Shown here piece by piece: positions 5,747 to 6,158 of a stretch of DNA of 6,158 nucleotides; within the stretch, counting starts at the first letter, position 1, and every line of letters starts with the position of its first letter. The stretch comes from an uncultured Clostridia bacterium. GTDB taxonomy: Bacteria > Bacillota > Clostridia > Oscillospirales > Acutalibacteraceae. A program made the position numbers and the translations under genes. The notes beneath the pieces were generated by a model. That model did no database searches. It had not been told where the DNA came from and saw only the letters and a program-made list of their open reading frames with translations. The DNA lies in the NCBI GenBank assembly GCA_946626015.1, contig CAMOTT010000120.1:1-6158 (forward strand), in the 5' to 3' direction.

Positions 5747-6158
5747 ATGCGTTTATATTTGTTTGATGAACTGGAAAAATTCAATTATGAGGCTGTTTTT
5801 GAGCAGCTGCCGCCTGACAGGCAGAAAAAGGTGCTTAAGTATAAAAGTCTTAAGTCAAAGAACCTTTCCGCCGCCGCGTATATGCTCTTGAAGTTTGCCA
5901 TAAAGGACTTTGCCGGGCTTGATGAAGTGCCTGAGATGACTTTTAATGAACACGGAAAGCCTTATTTTAAAAACGTTGACAGCCTGTTTTTTAACCTCAG
6001 CCATTGCCCTGCCGGGGCAGTGTGCGGAATATCAAATTCAGATATCGGCGTGGATATACAAGATATACGCAAGGTTTCGGAGGGAATTGTTCAAAAAGTA
6101 ATGTGCGCGGTGGAAAGGGAGCTTATATTAAACTCCGACGATCCGCTTCGAGCCTTCG
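5747..6158 (+). CDS. Sfp-type 4'-phosphopantetheinyl transferase (3' partial)
   Basis: The first 137 codons are visible; the gene runs off the window, so the C-terminal half is missing. These enzymes move the phosphopantetheine arm of coenzyme A onto a serine of acyl or peptidyl carrier proteins. Evidence is the family layout: an N-terminal lobe with the substrate-recognition stretch FNEHGKPYF (66-74), then FNLSHC (82-87), and the magnesium motif GVDIQDIR (101-108) with D103. The following segment with E123 and E125 leads towards the KExxxK motif, which lies beyond the edge. Sfp itself has GIDIE; here the second acidic residue is Gln105, a variation that may change metal coordination but need not abolish activity. 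The ATG has GGGAG 6 nt upstream and a consensus promoter. The carrier-protein partner is not in the window, so a role in fatty-acid, NRPS or PKS metabolism cannot be decided. Confidence 0.88.
   Translation, partial: MRLYLFDELEKFNYEAVFEQLPPDRQKKVLKYKSLKSKNLSAAAYMLLKFAIKDFAGLDEVPEMTFNEHGKPYFKNVDSLFFNLSHCPAGAVCGISNSDIGVDIQDIRKVSEGIVQKVMCAVERELILNSDDPLRAF

Noticed and set aside
1..6158. CRISPR arrays, tRNA or rRNA genes, riboswitches, insertion sequences
   Set aside because: I saw no spaced direct repeats, cloverleaf, transposase motif or long structured leader; nearly all of the window is accounted for by five genes and short intergenic regions.

Overview
This is a bacterial chromosomal segment of moderate GC content. 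It probably comes from an anaerobic Gram-positive Clostridia/Oscillospiraceae (Ruminococcus-like) organism. The hints are AGGAGG-type ribosome binding sites, sigma-A-like promoters (TTGACA/TATAAT), a lipoprotein and an amidase of the Firmicutes type, exported proteins with long Thr-rich linkers, and cysteine-rich extracytoplasmic domains. The placement is inference from sequence style; no rRNA or other marker gene is present.

Layout. Positions 1-1261 (+) hold the 3' end of a Thr-rich, C-terminally membrane-anchored surface protein. Next, 32 bp downstream, comes a GtrA-family four-helix membrane protein whose reading frame is broken near its N-terminus. A strong intrinsic terminator (1289-1331) closes this block. 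Positions 5633-1333 (-) carry two genes for cell-envelope enzymes. The first is a lipoprotein with a GHL10/DUF187 glycosidase-like domain. The second is a 1013-residue membrane-anchored, multi-domain N-acetylmuramoyl-L-alanine amidase with an intact Amidase_3 active site. Positions 5747-6158 (+) hold the start of an Sfp-type 4'-phosphopantetheinyl transferase, divergent from the lipoprotein gene and cut by the window edge.

How the genes may work together. An amidase strips stem peptides from peptidoglycan. E. coli DigH (YddW), a GHL10/DUF187-type lipoprotein, acts on such denuded glycan strands. An amidase and a GHL10 lipoprotein side by side therefore look like a two-step peptidoglycan-processing pair. 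The amidase also carries an N-terminal domain that aligns by eye with its GHL10 neighbour but lacks most of the conserved acidic and aromatic residues. It may be a degenerate, possibly glycan-binding, paralogue fused to the amidase. This is the most interesting feature of the window. The GtrA frameshift and the compact divergent promoter region, with overlapping -35 elements and a 14-bp palindrome on a -10 box, are secondary points.
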